The notes beneath the pieces are model-generated. The model did no database searches, was not told where the DNA came from, and saw only the letters and a program-made list of their open reading frames with translations. A DNA stretch of 64,000 bases from Gellertiella hungarica (lineage in GTDB: Bacteria > Pseudomonadota > Alphaproteobacteria > Rhizobiales > Rhizobiaceae), in the NCBI RefSeq assembly GCF_014197145.1, contig NZ_JACIEZ010000002.1, positions 248,001 through 312,000 of the forward strand. Reading direction: 5' to 3'. Positions 1-8,828 of this stretch are shown here, in pieces (position 1 is the first letter of the stretch; every line of letters begins with the position of its first letter). The translations under genes and the position numbers were made by a program.

Positions 1-1
1 C

Positions 2-334
2 GACCTTTCGGCCCTGGGTCTTGCACGGCCTCCGGCGCTGGATTTCGCCGGCCCGGAAGCCGGACCGGCAGGGGAAGGTCTTCTCGGCATTCTCTACACG
101 CTCGAGGGGGCAAGCCTCGGCAGCCAGCTTATCGGCCGCCGGGCTGCCGGCCTCGGACTTGGCGTGGCAAACGGTGCCGCGCATCTGGCCGGCACCGCCA
201 CCGCCGTCGGCAACTGGAAGGGCTATTTCGCCCTTCTCGACAGCGCCCCGGCGCTTGACATGGAACGCGTTGCAGACGCGGCGCGAACGGCCTTCCGCTT
301 CGCCCGGGCTGCCTTCGAAGGAAAGCATGCATGA
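2..334 (+). CDS. bphO: Biliverdin-producing heme oxygenase, 3' end (partial)
   Basis: The reading frame is open from the window edge to a TGA at 332-334 and gives about 110 C-terminal residues. It contains a heme-oxygenase-like segment (LYTLEGASLGSQLI) and a helical C-terminus ending FEGKHA. Bacterial heme oxygenases open heme to biliverdin IXalpha, the chromophore of bacteriophytochromes. The stop codon overlaps the ATG of the phytochrome gene (ATGA), so the two are very probably translationally coupled, with the oxygenase supplying pigment to its partner. The N-terminal half, including the proximal heme-ligand histidine, is outside the window, so activity cannot be judged. The identification rests on the short C-terminal match plus context. 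Confidence 0.8.
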   Translation, partial: DLSALGLARPPALDFAGPEAGPAGEGLLGILYTLEGASLGSQLIGRRAAGLGLGVANGAAHLAGTATAVGNWKGYFALLDSAPALDMERVADAARTAFRFARAAFEGKHA

Positions 335-2877
335 CGGCCGGTGGCGTCGATCTCACCAATTGCGATCGGGAACCCATACATATTCCCGGCACCATCCAGC
401 CCCACGGCTGCCTTGTGGCCCTTTCCGGCGATTTCAGCGCCGTGGTGCGCCATTCGGCGAACTTTGCCGCCATGACCGGCCTGCCCGAACCCGTGGCCGG
501 CCAGCCGCTTCATGAGGTCGTCGGTCCGGAAATCATGCATTCGCTGCGCAACGCGCTCGGCATCTCTGCCGATCCCGCGCGGCCCGGCCTGCTCTTTGCC
601 CAGGCCCTGCCCAGCGGCCGGCTGGTGGACATCACCGTCCACCGCTATCTCGATGCCGTGATCGTGGAGTTCGAGCCGACCGTCGCGGGGGATCAGCCGA
701 TCCGGCTGGTGCGCGACCTGACCGATCGCATCAACCGGCTGGAGACGGTGGATCAACTGGTCAACACGGCCACCCGGCTTGTCGCGGGGCTCCTGGGCTA
801 TGACCGGGTGATGATCTACCGCTTCGAGCAGGATGGTGCGGGAAAGGTTCTGAGCGAGGCAAAGCGGCCGGATCTCGAGAGCTTCCTCGGCCAGTATTTC
901 CCGGCCTCCGACATCCCCAGGCAGGCCCGGGCGCTTTATGTGCGCAACACCATCCGCACCATCTCGGATGTCCGCTACGAGCGGGTCGCGCTGCTGCCGG
1001 ATGCTGCGGAACGGGCCGCCCCGCTGGACATGTCCTATGCGCATCTGCGCAGCGTCTCGCCCATTCACTGCGAGTATCTGCAGAACATGGGCGTCTCTGC
1101 CTCGATGTCCATTTCCATCATTCTGGACGGCGAGTTGTGGGGGCTGATCGCCTGCCACCATTATCAGCCGAAGCGGCTGACCATGGCCGAGCGGGTTGCG
1201 GCCGAGATGTTCGGCTCCTTCTTCTCGCTGAAGCTCCAGACGCTGAAGCAGAAGCGTACGCTGGAGACGGCCAACAACGCGCGGCGCTCGCTGGACCAGT
1301 TCCTGCGTCTGGCCGCCCATCACCAGGACCTGCGCCAGCTTCTGAAGGATACCCTGCCCGAATTCGCCCGGCTGATGCCCTGCGATGGCATCGGCCTGTG
1401 GATGGAGGGCAGCTGGTCCGCCGTCGGAGATGTGCCGGCGGAGGAGGTGGCTATCCAGCTTTCCCGCCATCAGATGGTCGAGGAGCGCGGCCGCGTGTGG
1501 TCCAGTCACGCGCTCAGCCGCGATCTGCCCGGCCTCCAGCCGCTCCTCGGAAAGACGGCAGGCGCGCTGATCGTGCCGGTCTCGCAGGTCTCCAGCGATC
1601 ACCTCATGTTTTTCCGCAACGAGCTCGTCCATACGCTGAACTGGGCGGGCAATCCGGACAAGTCCTATTCCACCGGGCCGCACGGTGATCGCCTCACGCC
1701 GCGAAAGAGCTTCGCCATCTGGAAGGAAACCGTGCGCGAGCAGGCCCAGCCCTGGACGGAATCCGATCTCGAGACCGCAGATGCCGCCCGTGCCGCCATT
1801 GTCGAGGTGGTGCTGCGCCACAACGAGCTGATGTCGGAGGAGCGCGACAAGGCCGAGGTTCGCCAGCGGATGCTCAACGAGGAGCTCAACCATCGCGTCA
1901 AGAACGTCCTTGCGATCATCAAGTCGCTGGTTGCCCATTCCAACCGGGAGGAACGCCCGCTCGCCGATTACGTGGATACGCTGAAAGGCCGGCTCAGGGC
2001 TCTTTCCTTCGCCCATGACCAGGTGGTTCGCAGCGACGGCGGCGGCGTGCTCAACGATCTGATGGAGGCGGAAGTCTCCCCCTATCGCGGTCCGGGCAAC
2101 ACGATCCGCATCAGCGGTCCGCGGCTTCTTCTCGACAGCCGCGCCTTCTCCGTGCTCGCGCTGGTGCTGCACGAACTGGCCACCAACGCCGCCAAGTATG
2201 GCGCCCTGTCCCAGGCTTCCGGCCGGCTCGACATCGGCTGGTCGATGAACGAGGCCGGCGATTGCGAGATCGAGTGGCAGGAGTGGACCGAAAGTCCCCT
2301 CAGCCCGCCTGCGCGCAAGGGTTTCGGTACGGCGCTCATCGAGCGGAGCGTGACCTACGATCTTGGCGGGCAGTCGAGCCTGCGCTTCGGTCGGGACGGT
2401 CTTCGCGCCCGGCTGGTCGTGCCGGCCCGTCACGTGCTGACCGCCCCGGATGCCGCGCGGCTTGCCCCCGAGACGCGCTCGCTCGACCCCATGCCGGAAG
2501 AGGGAAGCCTTGCCGGGATCGCCCGCGTGCTCGTCGTCGAGGACCAGATGCTGATCGCCATGGACCTGGAAGCCATGCTGCTGCAGGAGGGTGTGGCAGA
2601 CGTGGTGGTGGCAAATTCGGTGCGCCAGGCCATGGCGCAACTGCGCAGCCGCCGGCCGGATTTTGCCGTGCTCGACATCAATCTCGGGCCGGAGACCTCC
2701 ATTCCGGTCGCCGAAGAGCTGCACCGCCGCAGCGTGCCCTTCGTCTTTGCAAGCGGTTATGGCGACACGCCCCTGATACCGCTCAGCCTGGGCCCGGTGA
2801 CTGTGGTGCCGAAACCCTATGAGGCAGCGGGGCTGAGCGCCGCCATCCTTGCGACGCTCGGCCGCACGCCCATCTGA
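331..2877 (+). CDS. bphP: Bacteriophytochrome HWE histidine kinase with C-terminal receiver
   Basis: 848 residues in the order PAS-GAF-PHY, HWE-type kinase, receiver. The biliverdin-binding Cys is at residue 11 (NCDREPIHIPG). The GAF signature PASDIP is at 191-196, the chromophore-pocket His at about 246 (SPIHCEYL), and the PHY-tongue PRxSF motif at 457-461. The kinase H-box is HWE/HisKA_2 type (NHRVKNVLAIIKS, His521), followed by N- and G-boxes around 610-690. The receiver phospho-acceptor is Asp782 (VLDINLG). It should sense red/far-red light through biliverdin and autophosphorylate. The fused receiver has no DNA-binding output, so it may act as a phosphate sink or relay to a separate regulator. 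It is coupled to the upstream heme oxygenase by an ATGA overlap. Confidence 0.95.
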   Translation: MTAGGVDLTNCDREPIHIPGTIQPHGCLVALSGDFSAVVRHSANFAAMTGLPEPVAGQPLHEVVGPEIMHSLRNALGISADPARPGLLFAQALPSGRLVDITVHRYLDAVIVEFEPTVAGDQPIRLVRDLTDRINRLETVDQLVNTATRLVAGLLGYDRVMIYRFEQDGAGKVLSEAKRPDLESFLGQYFPASDIPRQARALYVRNTIRTISDVRYERVALLPDAAERAAPLDMSYAHLRSVSPIHCEYLQNMGVSASMSISIILDGELWGLIACHHYQPKRLTMAERVAAEMFGSFFSLKLQTLKQKRTLETANNARRSLDQFLRLAAHHQDLRQLLKDTLPEFARLMPCDGIGLWMEGSWSAVGDVPAEEVAIQLSRHQMVEERGRVWSSHALSRDLPGLQPLLGKTAGALIVPVSQVSSDHLMFFRNELVHTLNWAGNPDKSYSTGPHGDRLTPRKSFAIWKETVREQAQPWTESDLETADAARAAIVEVVLRHNELMSEERDKAEVRQRMLNEELNHRVKNVLAIIKSLVAHSNREERPLADYVDTLKGRLRALSFAHDQVVRSDGGGVLNDLMEAEVSPYRGPGNTIRISGPRLLLDSRAFSVLALVLHELATNAAKYGALSQASGRLDIGWSMNEAGDCEIEWQEWTESPLSPPARKGFGTALIERSVTYDLGGQSSLRFGRDGLRARLVVPARHVLTAPDAARLAPETRSLDPMPEEGSLAGIARVLVVEDQMLIAMDLEAMLLQEGVADVVVANSVRQAMAQLRSRRPDFAVLDINLGPETSIPVAEELHRRSVPFVFASGYGDTPLIPLSLGPVTVVPKPYEAAGLSAAILATLGRTPI

Positions 2878-2888
2878 CACTTGTGGAT

Positions 2889-2925
2889 TTGACGAATCCC
2901 AAGCCGGAACATAATGTGAACAGCA
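2889..2925 (+). promoter_or_regulatory. SOS promoter: -35/-10 with overlapping LexA box GAAC-N7-GAAC
   Basis: Directly visible: TTGACG (2889-2894), a 17-bp spacer, then TAATGT (2912-2917). Overlaying the -10 is GAAC-ATAATGT-GAAC (2907-2921), an exact match to the GTTC-N7-GTTC type of LexA operator known from alphaproteobacteria (direct-repeat half sites). Transcription would start at about 2923-2925, on or next to the ATG at 2925, suggesting a leaderless or nearly leaderless mRNA. LexA binding here would block the -10. Damage control of a downstream DNA-repair pair is a consistent interpretation; LexA binding itself is inferred. Confidence 0.75.
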
Positions 2926-4157
2926 TGAAGAAATCGCTGCGTGAAAGGCTGGCCATCCTTTCGGATGCGGCCAAGTATGATGCATCCTGTGCCTCGAGCG
3001 GCACCTCGAAACGCCATTCCGGCCAGTCGGGCGGGCTCGGCTCGACGGAGGGGTCGGGGATCTGTCACGCCTATGCGCCGGATGGCCGCTGCATCTCGCT
3101 GCTCAAGATCCTGATGACCAATTTCTGCATCTATGACTGCGCCTATTGCATCAACCGCTCATCGAGCAATGTGGAGCGTGCCCGCTTCAGCGTCGAGGAG
3201 ATCGTCTGGCTGACGACCGAGTTCTACCGCCGCAACTATATCGAGGGGCTGTTCCTCTCCTCCGGCATCATCCGCAACTCCGACTATACGATGGAGGAGA
3301 TGGTGCGGGTCGCCCGCACGCTGCGCGAGGAGCACCGGTTCCGCGGCTATATCCACCTGAAAACCATTCCCGAAGCCTCGCCCGAACTCATCGAGCAGGC
3401 GGGGCTCTATGCGGACCGCCTGTCGATCAACATCGAGCTTCCGACCGATACCGGCCTGACCCAGCTGGCGCCGGAGAAGCAGCCCGACCGCATCCGCCGA
3501 TCCATGGGAGAGCTGCGCCTCAAGATGCAGGAAATGGCCGAACCGACGCTGGTGAAGAAGCGCGTGCGCACCTTCGTGCCCGCCGGCCAGAGCACGCAGA
3601 TGATCGTCGGTGCCGATGGCGCCAGCGATGCCACCATCCTCTCCTCCAGCGCCCGGCTCTATTCCAGCTACGAGCTGAAGCGCGTCTACTACTCGGCCTT
3701 CAGCCCGATCCCGGAAGCCTCGCGCGTGCTGCCGCTGGTCAAGCCGCCGCTGGTGCGCGAGCACCGGCTCTATCAGGCCGACTGGCTCTACCGTTTCTAC
3801 GGCTTCGACATCGGCGAGATCACCTCCGGGCTGAAGGACGGGATGCTGGACCTCGATCTCGACCCCAAGCTCGCCTGGGCGCTGGCAAACCGCGACCGCT
3901 TTCCCGTCGACGTCAACCGCGCCGACAAGGCAATGCTCCTGAGGGTCCCGGGCTTCGGCACCAAGACGGTGAAGGCGATCGTCCAGTCCCGCAAGGCCGG
4001 CGGCATCCGGCTGGAGCACCTTGTCCGCCTCGGCGTGTCGCTGCGCAAGGTGAAGCCCTTCGTCACCACCCTCGACTGGAGCCCGGTCCGGCTTCTCGAC
4101 CGCAGCGACCTGCGCGCCATGTTTGCGCCGCAGCCCGAACAGCTTTCGCTTTTCTGA
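2925..4157 (+). CDS. Putative DNA modification/repair radical SAM protein (UDG-linked family)
   Basis: 410 residues from ATG 2925. An in-frame GTG at 2883 exists but lies upstream of the promoter elements, so 2925 is preferred. The radical-SAM cluster motif C68-x3-C72-x2-C75 (CIYDCAYC) binds a [4Fe-4S] cluster and SAM. The C-terminal part, from about residue 315, resembles a helix-hairpin-helix DNA-binding segment (LRVPGFGTKTVKAIVQSRK). This is the family found beside uracil-DNA-glycosylase-like genes and annotated as putative DNA modification/repair; its chemistry is not established. It is distinct from classical spore photoproduct lyase. The next gene starts one base after its stop, so the two form a tight operon with an SOS-type promoter. 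Confidence 0.88.
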   Translation: MKKSLRERLAILSDAAKYDASCASSGTSKRHSGQSGGLGSTEGSGICHAYAPDGRCISLLKILMTNFCIYDCAYCINRSSSNVERARFSVEEIVWLTTEFYRRNYIEGLFLSSGIIRNSDYTMEEMVRVARTLREEHRFRGYIHLKTIPEASPELIEQAGLYADRLSINIELPTDTGLTQLAPEKQPDRIRRSMGELRLKMQEMAEPTLVKKRVRTFVPAGQSTQMIVGADGASDATILSSSARLYSSYELKRVYYSAFSPIPEASRVLPLVKPPLVREHRLYQADWLYRFYGFDIGEITSGLKDGMLDLDLDPKLAWALANRDRFPVDVNRADKAMLLRVPGFGTKTVKAIVQSRKAGGIRLEHLVRLGVSLRKVKPFVTTLDWSPVRLLDRSDLRAMFAPQPEQLSLF

Positions 4158-4158
4158 C

Positions 4159-5655
4159 ATGCGCACGGTGACGCTCGAGGGGCGGGGCGATTTCGAGGAG
4201 TGGCGGCTCGCCGCCCGGGCGCTGCTCGCGGCCGGGGTGGAACCGGGAGCGGTCGACTGGCGCATCCGCGACGGGGAGGGAGGCCTCTTTGCCGAAACCT
4301 CCCCCGAACTGCCTGCGGATCCGCAAGGGCCGCTGACCGTGCCGCGCGCCTTCGTCGATCTGGCGGGCAGTGTCATCTGTCATTCCGATCCGCGCCGCTT
4401 CGGTCTGCTCTACCGTCTGCTCTGGCGCCTGCAGGAAAACCGGACCCTCATCTCCAACGCCGGCGATGCGGATGTCGCCGTCACAAGGCTCATGGAGAAG
4501 TCCGTGCGCCGCGACAGCCACAAGATGAAAGCCTTCCTGCGCTTCAAGGAAGCCGAGCCTGCCACCGACGGCCGGCGACGCTTCGTGGCGTGGTTCGAGC
4601 CCGATCACTTCATCGTCGCGCGCACCGCACCCTTCTTCCAGCGGCGCTTCACCGACATGGACTGGCTGATCCTGACGCCGAAGGGGACCGCCGCCTGGGA
4701 CGGGAAGGCCCTCACGGTCACCGACACGGCAGCGAAGCGCCCCGATCTCGACGACCAGACGGACGACCTCTGGCGCACCTATTTCCGCAACATCTTCAAT
4801 CCGGCACGGCTGAAGGTGAAGGCAATGCAATCGGAAATGCCGAAGAAATACTGGAAGAACCTGCCGGAGGCGGAGCTCATTCCCGAGCTGATCGCCAGTG
4901 CCGAGGCCCGCATGCAGGGCATGATCCGCGCCGAGCTGAAGCCTGCTCCCGTGCGGCACGAGCGCCGCAGGCTCTCGCCGGCCGAGGAGCGGGCGATGGC
5001 GGAGGGCGTTTTCGGCGCCCTTTCCCGCGAGGCCTCCGGCTGCACCCGCTGCCCGCTCCATGCCCATGCGACGCAGACGGTGTTCGGCGAGGGGCCCGCC
5101 GATGCCCGGCTGCTGATTCTCGGCGAGCAGCCGGGGGATACGGAAGACCTTGCGGGCCGCCCCTTCGTCGGACCTGCCGGCAAGGTGCTGGATGCAGCGC
5201 TGGAAAAGGCGGGTCTAGACCGCCGGCAGGCCTATCTCACCAATGCGGTCAAGCACTTCAAGTATGAGCCCCGCGGCAAGCGCCGCATTCACCAGCGCCC
5301 GAATTCCGGCGAGATCGCCCATTGCCGCTGGTGGCTGGAGCGGGAGGTGGAGGCGATCCGCCCGAAGGTTATCCTCGCCATGGGTGCAACCGCCGTCGAA
5401 GCGCTGACCGGACGGGCGGATGTCTTTTCCGCGCTGAAGGGCCGGCAGGTTCCGTTGGGCGATGAGGCGGTTCTCGTCGTCACCGTCCACCCGTCCTATC
5501 TGCTGCGCCTGCCCGATCCGGAGGCGCGGGCGCGCGAACAAGCGGGCTTCGAGGCCATGGTGGCGCTTGCGGGCCGGCTTTCGGCTGGCGAGCGCGATGC
5601 GCTTTCTCCCACTGGAGGTGCTGGACAAAGCGCCGAGCCATGGCAGGATCGCTGA
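4159..5655 (+). CDS. udgX: DUF4130-UdgX fusion, uracil-DNA-glycosylase superfamily
   Basis: 498 residues from ATG 4159, immediately after the radical-SAM stop. Residues 1 to about 260 match the DUF4130 (radical-SAM-linked) domain. The C-terminal about 210 residues form a family-4-like UDG: iron-sulfur cysteines C295 and C298 (CTRCP), motif A GEQPGD at 322-327, GRPFVGPAGK, and an insertion loop KRRIH at 374-378. In mycobacterial UdgX the His of KRRIH forms a covalent bond with the deoxyribose after uracil excision, giving tight suicide-type binding to uracil-DNA. The conserved loop makes UdgX chemistry likely here. The pairing with a radical-SAM protein suggests a joint DNA-lesion function. 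Confidence 0.9.
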   Translation: MRTVTLEGRGDFEEWRLAARALLAAGVEPGAVDWRIRDGEGGLFAETSPELPADPQGPLTVPRAFVDLAGSVICHSDPRRFGLLYRLLWRLQENRTLISNAGDADVAVTRLMEKSVRRDSHKMKAFLRFKEAEPATDGRRRFVAWFEPDHFIVARTAPFFQRRFTDMDWLILTPKGTAAWDGKALTVTDTAAKRPDLDDQTDDLWRTYFRNIFNPARLKVKAMQSEMPKKYWKNLPEAELIPELIASAEARMQGMIRAELKPAPVRHERRRLSPAEERAMAEGVFGALSREASGCTRCPLHAHATQTVFGEGPADARLLILGEQPGDTEDLAGRPFVGPAGKVLDAALEKAGLDRRQAYLTNAVKHFKYEPRGKRRIHQRPNSGEIAHCRWWLEREVEAIRPKVILAMGATAVEALTGRADVFSALKGRQVPLGDEAVLVVTVHPSYLLRLPDPEARAREQAGFEAMVALAGRLSAGERDALSPTGGAGQSAEPWQDR

Positions 5656-5687
5656 CAAACGAACGCTCTTCACAGGACCCGAGAACC

Positions 5688-6467
5688 ATGGCCCAGACTT
5701 CCCTCTTCATCCCCGATCTTGCCGGCAAGTGCGTGCTGATCACGGGCGCCTCCACAGGCATCGGCGCAGCGCTTGCCCGCGCCTTTGCCACGCAGGGCGC
5801 AACCGTCGGGCTGCACTTCAATGCCAGCATGGGAGCCGCAAACGCGCTTCTCACCGAGATCACCGAAGCAGGCGGCAAGGCGCTGCTCTGCCATGCCGAC
5901 GTCACCGACAGCGAGGAGGTTCGCCGCATGGTCTCGGTCTTTGCCGAAGACGCCGGTGGCCTCCACGGCCTGATCAACAATGCCGGCGCCATGGTGGGCC
6001 GCCGCCGCTACGAGGAGATGGACGACGCCTTCTATGACAGCGTCATGGATCTCAATGCCCGCTCGGTGGTGATCGCCTCGCAGGCCGCGATCCCGCATCT
6101 GAAGAAGGAGGGCGGCTTCATCATCAACACCACCTCCGTTGCCGCCCGCAACGGAGCCAGCCTCGGCGCCGGCATCTACGGCTCCGCCAAGGCCTTCGTG
6201 TCCAACGTCACGCGCGGCATGGCCAAGGAGCTGATCCCCTTCGGCATCCGCGTCAATGCCGTTTCCCCCGGCGTCATCGACACCCCGTTCCAGGAACGCT
6301 ACTCCAACGAGGCCCAGATCGCCACGGCCGTCGCCATGATCCCCATGGGCCGCCTCGGCACGGCGGAAGAATGCGTCGGCACCTACCTCTTCCTGGCCTC
6401 GGCGCACCTTTCCGGTTACATCATCGGCCAGACCATCGAGGTGAACGGCGGGCAGCTGATGCCGTAA
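5688..6467 (+). CDS. SDR family NAD(P)-dependent oxidoreductase
   Basis: 259 residues from ATG 5688; a longer in-frame start at 5640 overlaps the upstream gene and is less likely. Classical short-chain dehydrogenase: cofactor motif TGASTGIG near residue 20, NNAG near 95, catalytic Ser and YxxxK (YGSAK) near 163-167, and a C-terminal GQTIEVNGGQ segment. These are usually tetrameric NAD(P)H enzymes acting on alcohols, ketones or sugars. The substrate cannot be read from sequence. It follows the udgX gene by about 30 bp but has no obvious functional link, and a mosaic palindrome follows it. Confidence 0.88.
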   Translation: MAQTSLFIPDLAGKCVLITGASTGIGAALARAFATQGATVGLHFNASMGAANALLTEITEAGGKALLCHADVTDSEEVRRMVSVFAEDAGGLHGLINNAGAMVGRRRYEEMDDAFYDSVMDLNARSVVIASQAAIPHLKKEGGFIINTTSVAARNGASLGAGIYGSAKAFVSNVTRGMAKELIPFGIRVNAVSPGVIDTPFQERYSNEAQIATAVAMIPMGRLGTAEECVGTYLFLASAHLSGYIIGQTIEVNGGQLMP

Positions 6468-6478
6468 GCGGGGTGCGA

Positions 6479-6920
6479 CGATGCGCGACCGTGCCTCGCA
6501 CGGCGTGGCGTTTGCCGCACGGCACCCCCCTCTGCACGGCGCGGAGTTTGAGGCACCGCACCCACCTCTGCCCCTGCCGGGGCGTTGCGTTTGCCGTGCT
6601 GCACCCCCCTCTGTCCCTGCCGGGACATCTCCCCCTCAAGGGGGGAGATCGACCGTGGGTTTTTTGGTTTCCTCAAACAACCAGCGTCTCATTTTGCAGA
6701 AACGGTGGCTGGGGACTGCCCCAAGAATCCCCATCCCGATCTCCCCCCTTGAGGGGGAGATGCCCGGCAGGGCAGAGGGGGGTGCCGTGCGGCAAACGCA
6801 ACGCCGCGCAGGGCAGAGGGGGGGTGCGGTACCACAAACTCCACGCCGTGCAGGGCAGAGGGGGGTGCTGTGCCTCAAACCCCACGCCTTGCTGGATAGA
6901 GAGGGGGGCGGCGCGCCAGG
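6479..6920 (+). repeat. Large mosaic inverted repeat (rhizobial RIME-like intergenic element)
   Basis: The gap of about 470 bp between the SDR and xsc holds no credible gene. Two near-identical arms of about 50 bp (6602-6652 and 6738-6786) are reverse complements. Each contains an internal palindrome of the form ATCTCCCCC-TTGA/CTCAAG-GGGGGAGAT (6627-6649 and 6739-6761). Outside these, roughly 45-bp units containing GGCAGAGGGGGGTGC on the right and the complementary CACCCCCCTCTG on the left repeat about three times per arm. The whole region can therefore fold into a very long hairpin. CTCCCCC...GGGGGAG mosaic elements of this sort are common between genes in rhizobia. Confidence 0.85.
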
Positions 6921-6941
6921 CTTACCGCCACCGCTGTCCGC

Positions 6942-8723
6942 TTACTGAACCACCCGCTGGGGCCGCATGTCGGCGGCATCGATGCCGGCGATGGATACGG
7001 GTTTCTTCATGGCGTCGCGGCGGAAGGGTTCGCCGAGTTCCTGGTTGAGGATGACCTCGATGAAGGTGGTCTTCTTCTCCTTCATCTGCCGGTCGATGGC
7101 CTTGGAGAGCTCCGAGGTGAGGGCCGCCATGGAGGTGACCTGGATGCCCTCGATGCCGCAGGCCCGGGCAATTCCGGCGTAGGAGACGTCGAGATCGAGT
7201 TCCGTGCCGACGAAATTGTCGTCATACCAGAGCGTGGAATTGCGCTTTTCGGCACCCCACTGATAGTTGCGGAAGATCACCATGGTGATCGCCGGCCAGT
7301 CGTCGCGGCCGCAGGCGGTCATCTCGTTCATGGAGATGCCGAAGGCGCCGTCGCCGGCAAAGCCGACAACCGGGGTATCCGGGCAGCCGATCTTGGCGCC
7401 GAGGATGGCCGGGAAGCCGTAGCCGCAGGGGCCGAACAGGCCGGGCGCCAGATATTTCCGGCCCTTCTCGAAGGTAGGGTAGGCGTTGCCGATGGCGCAG
7501 TTGTTGCCGATGTCGGAGGAAATGATCGCCTCCTTCGGCAGCGCCGCCTGCACCGCACGCCAGGCCATGCGCGGCGACATGCGGTCCGGATGGGCGCCGC
7601 GGGCGCGCTCGTTCCAGGTGGTGCCCGGATCGTCGTCCTCGTGATCCATGGATGCGAGCTGCTGCAGCCAGGCAGAGCGGGTCTGGTGGATGAGGGCCGC
7701 GCGTGCCTCGCGGTCATGGCTGCCGGCCTTCTCGCCGAGCCGGGCGAGGATCTGCTCCGCGACCGCCTTTGCATCGCCCTGGATACCGACGCTCACCCGC
7801 TTGGTGAGGCCGATGCGGTCGGCATTGATGTCCACCTGAATGATCTTCGCCTGCTTCGGCCAGTAGTCGAGCCCGTAGGCGGGAAGCGTCGAGAAGGGGT
7901 TGAGGCGGGTGCCGAGCGCCAGCACCACGTCGGCCTTCGATACCAGCTCCATGGCCGCGCGCGAGCCGTTGTAGCCGAGCGGGCCGACGGACAGCGGATG
8001 GCTGCCGGGGAAGGCGTCATTGTGCTGGTAATTGCAGCAGACGGGCGCGCCGAGCCGTTCGGCAAGCAGGCGCGAGGCGTCGATCCCGCCCGAAAGCACC
8101 ACGCCCGCGCCGTTGAGGATCACGGGGAACTTTGCTTCCGTCAGCAGCGCGGCGGCCTCGTCCAGGGCCTGCTGGCCGCCCGAGGGGCGCTCGAAGCGGA
8201 TCAGCTGCGGCAGTTCGATGTCGATCACCTGGGTCCACATGTCGCGCGGCACGTTGATCTGTGCCGGCGCCGATCCGCGCCAGGCCTTTTCGATCACCCG
8301 GTTCAGCACTTCGGCGATGCGGGAGGGATCGCGCACTTCTTCCTGATAGCAGACCATGTCCGCGAAGAGGTTCATCTGCGGGATTTCCTGGAAACCGCCC
8401 TGACCGATGGTGCGGTTCGCCGCCTGCGGCGTGACGAGCAGCATGGGCGTGTGGTTCCAGTAGGCGGTCTTGATCGGCGTGACGAAATTGGTGATGCCCG
8501 GGCCGTTCTGGGCGATGCACATGGCCATCTTGCCCGATGCGCGGGAATAGCCGTCGGCCATCATGCCGGCATTGCACTCGTGCGCGGTGTCCCAGAACTT
8601 GATGCCGGCCCGCGGGAAGAGATCGGAAATGGGCATGAAGGCCGAACCGATGATGCCGAAGGCATTGTCGATCCCGTGCATCTGCAGCACCTTTACGAAC
8701 GCTTCCTCAGTGGTCATTTTCAT
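6942..8723 (-). CDS. xsc: Sulfoacetaldehyde acetyltransferase
   Basis: 593 residues. The start at 8723 is chosen because GGAGGGAG lies 7 bases upstream; an upstream in-frame ATG at 8759 lacks this. It is a thiamine-diphosphate enzyme of the acetolactate-synthase fold. The N-terminal PYR-domain sequence MTTEEAFVKVLQMHGI...GIIGSAFMPISD is characteristic of Xsc, and the C-terminal PP domain carries the ThDP-binding GDGAFGISMNE region. Xsc converts sulfoacetaldehyde plus phosphate to acetyl phosphate and sulfite, the desulfonation step of taurine, isethionate and related C2 sulfonate catabolism. A MocR-like regulator lies just upstream and acetate kinase beyond it, matching the product acetyl phosphate. 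No sulfonate transporter or taurine-oxidising enzyme is in the window. Confidence 0.92.
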   Translation of the reverse strand: MKMTTEEAFVKVLQMHGIDNAFGIIGSAFMPISDLFPRAGIKFWDTAHECNAGMMADGYSRASGKMAMCIAQNGPGITNFVTPIKTAYWNHTPMLLVTPQAANRTIGQGGFQEIPQMNLFADMVCYQEEVRDPSRIAEVLNRVIEKAWRGSAPAQINVPRDMWTQVIDIELPQLIRFERPSGGQQALDEAAALLTEAKFPVILNGAGVVLSGGIDASRLLAERLGAPVCCNYQHNDAFPGSHPLSVGPLGYNGSRAAMELVSKADVVLALGTRLNPFSTLPAYGLDYWPKQAKIIQVDINADRIGLTKRVSVGIQGDAKAVAEQILARLGEKAGSHDREARAALIHQTRSAWLQQLASMDHEDDDPGTTWNERARGAHPDRMSPRMAWRAVQAALPKEAIISSDIGNNCAIGNAYPTFEKGRKYLAPGLFGPCGYGFPAILGAKIGCPDTPVVGFAGDGAFGISMNEMTACGRDDWPAITMVIFRNYQWGAEKRNSTLWYDDNFVGTELDLDVSYAGIARACGIEGIQVTSMAALTSELSKAIDRQMKEKKTTFIEVILNQELGEPFRRDAMKKPVSIAGIDAADMRPQRVVQ

Positions 8724-8828
8724 GGATGCACTCCCTCCGGCATGATGATGTTTGAGCAAGAGCTAAGCCGCAGCCGGCCGTGGCGCGTAGTGCCAGATGC
8801 GGCCAATCATCGGGCCGCGCAGGCCATC

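Noticed and set aside
223-2985. 920-codon open frame on the minus strand across the phytochrome gene
   Set aside because: It is an antisense shadow in GC-rich DNA. Its composition is rich in His, Arg and Gly without domains, while the plus strand encodes a complete, motif-bearing phytochrome.
6481-6948. 155-codon plus-strand frame in the gap after the SDR
   Set aside because: It is translated mosaic palindrome with repetitive Pro/Arg/Gly peptides.
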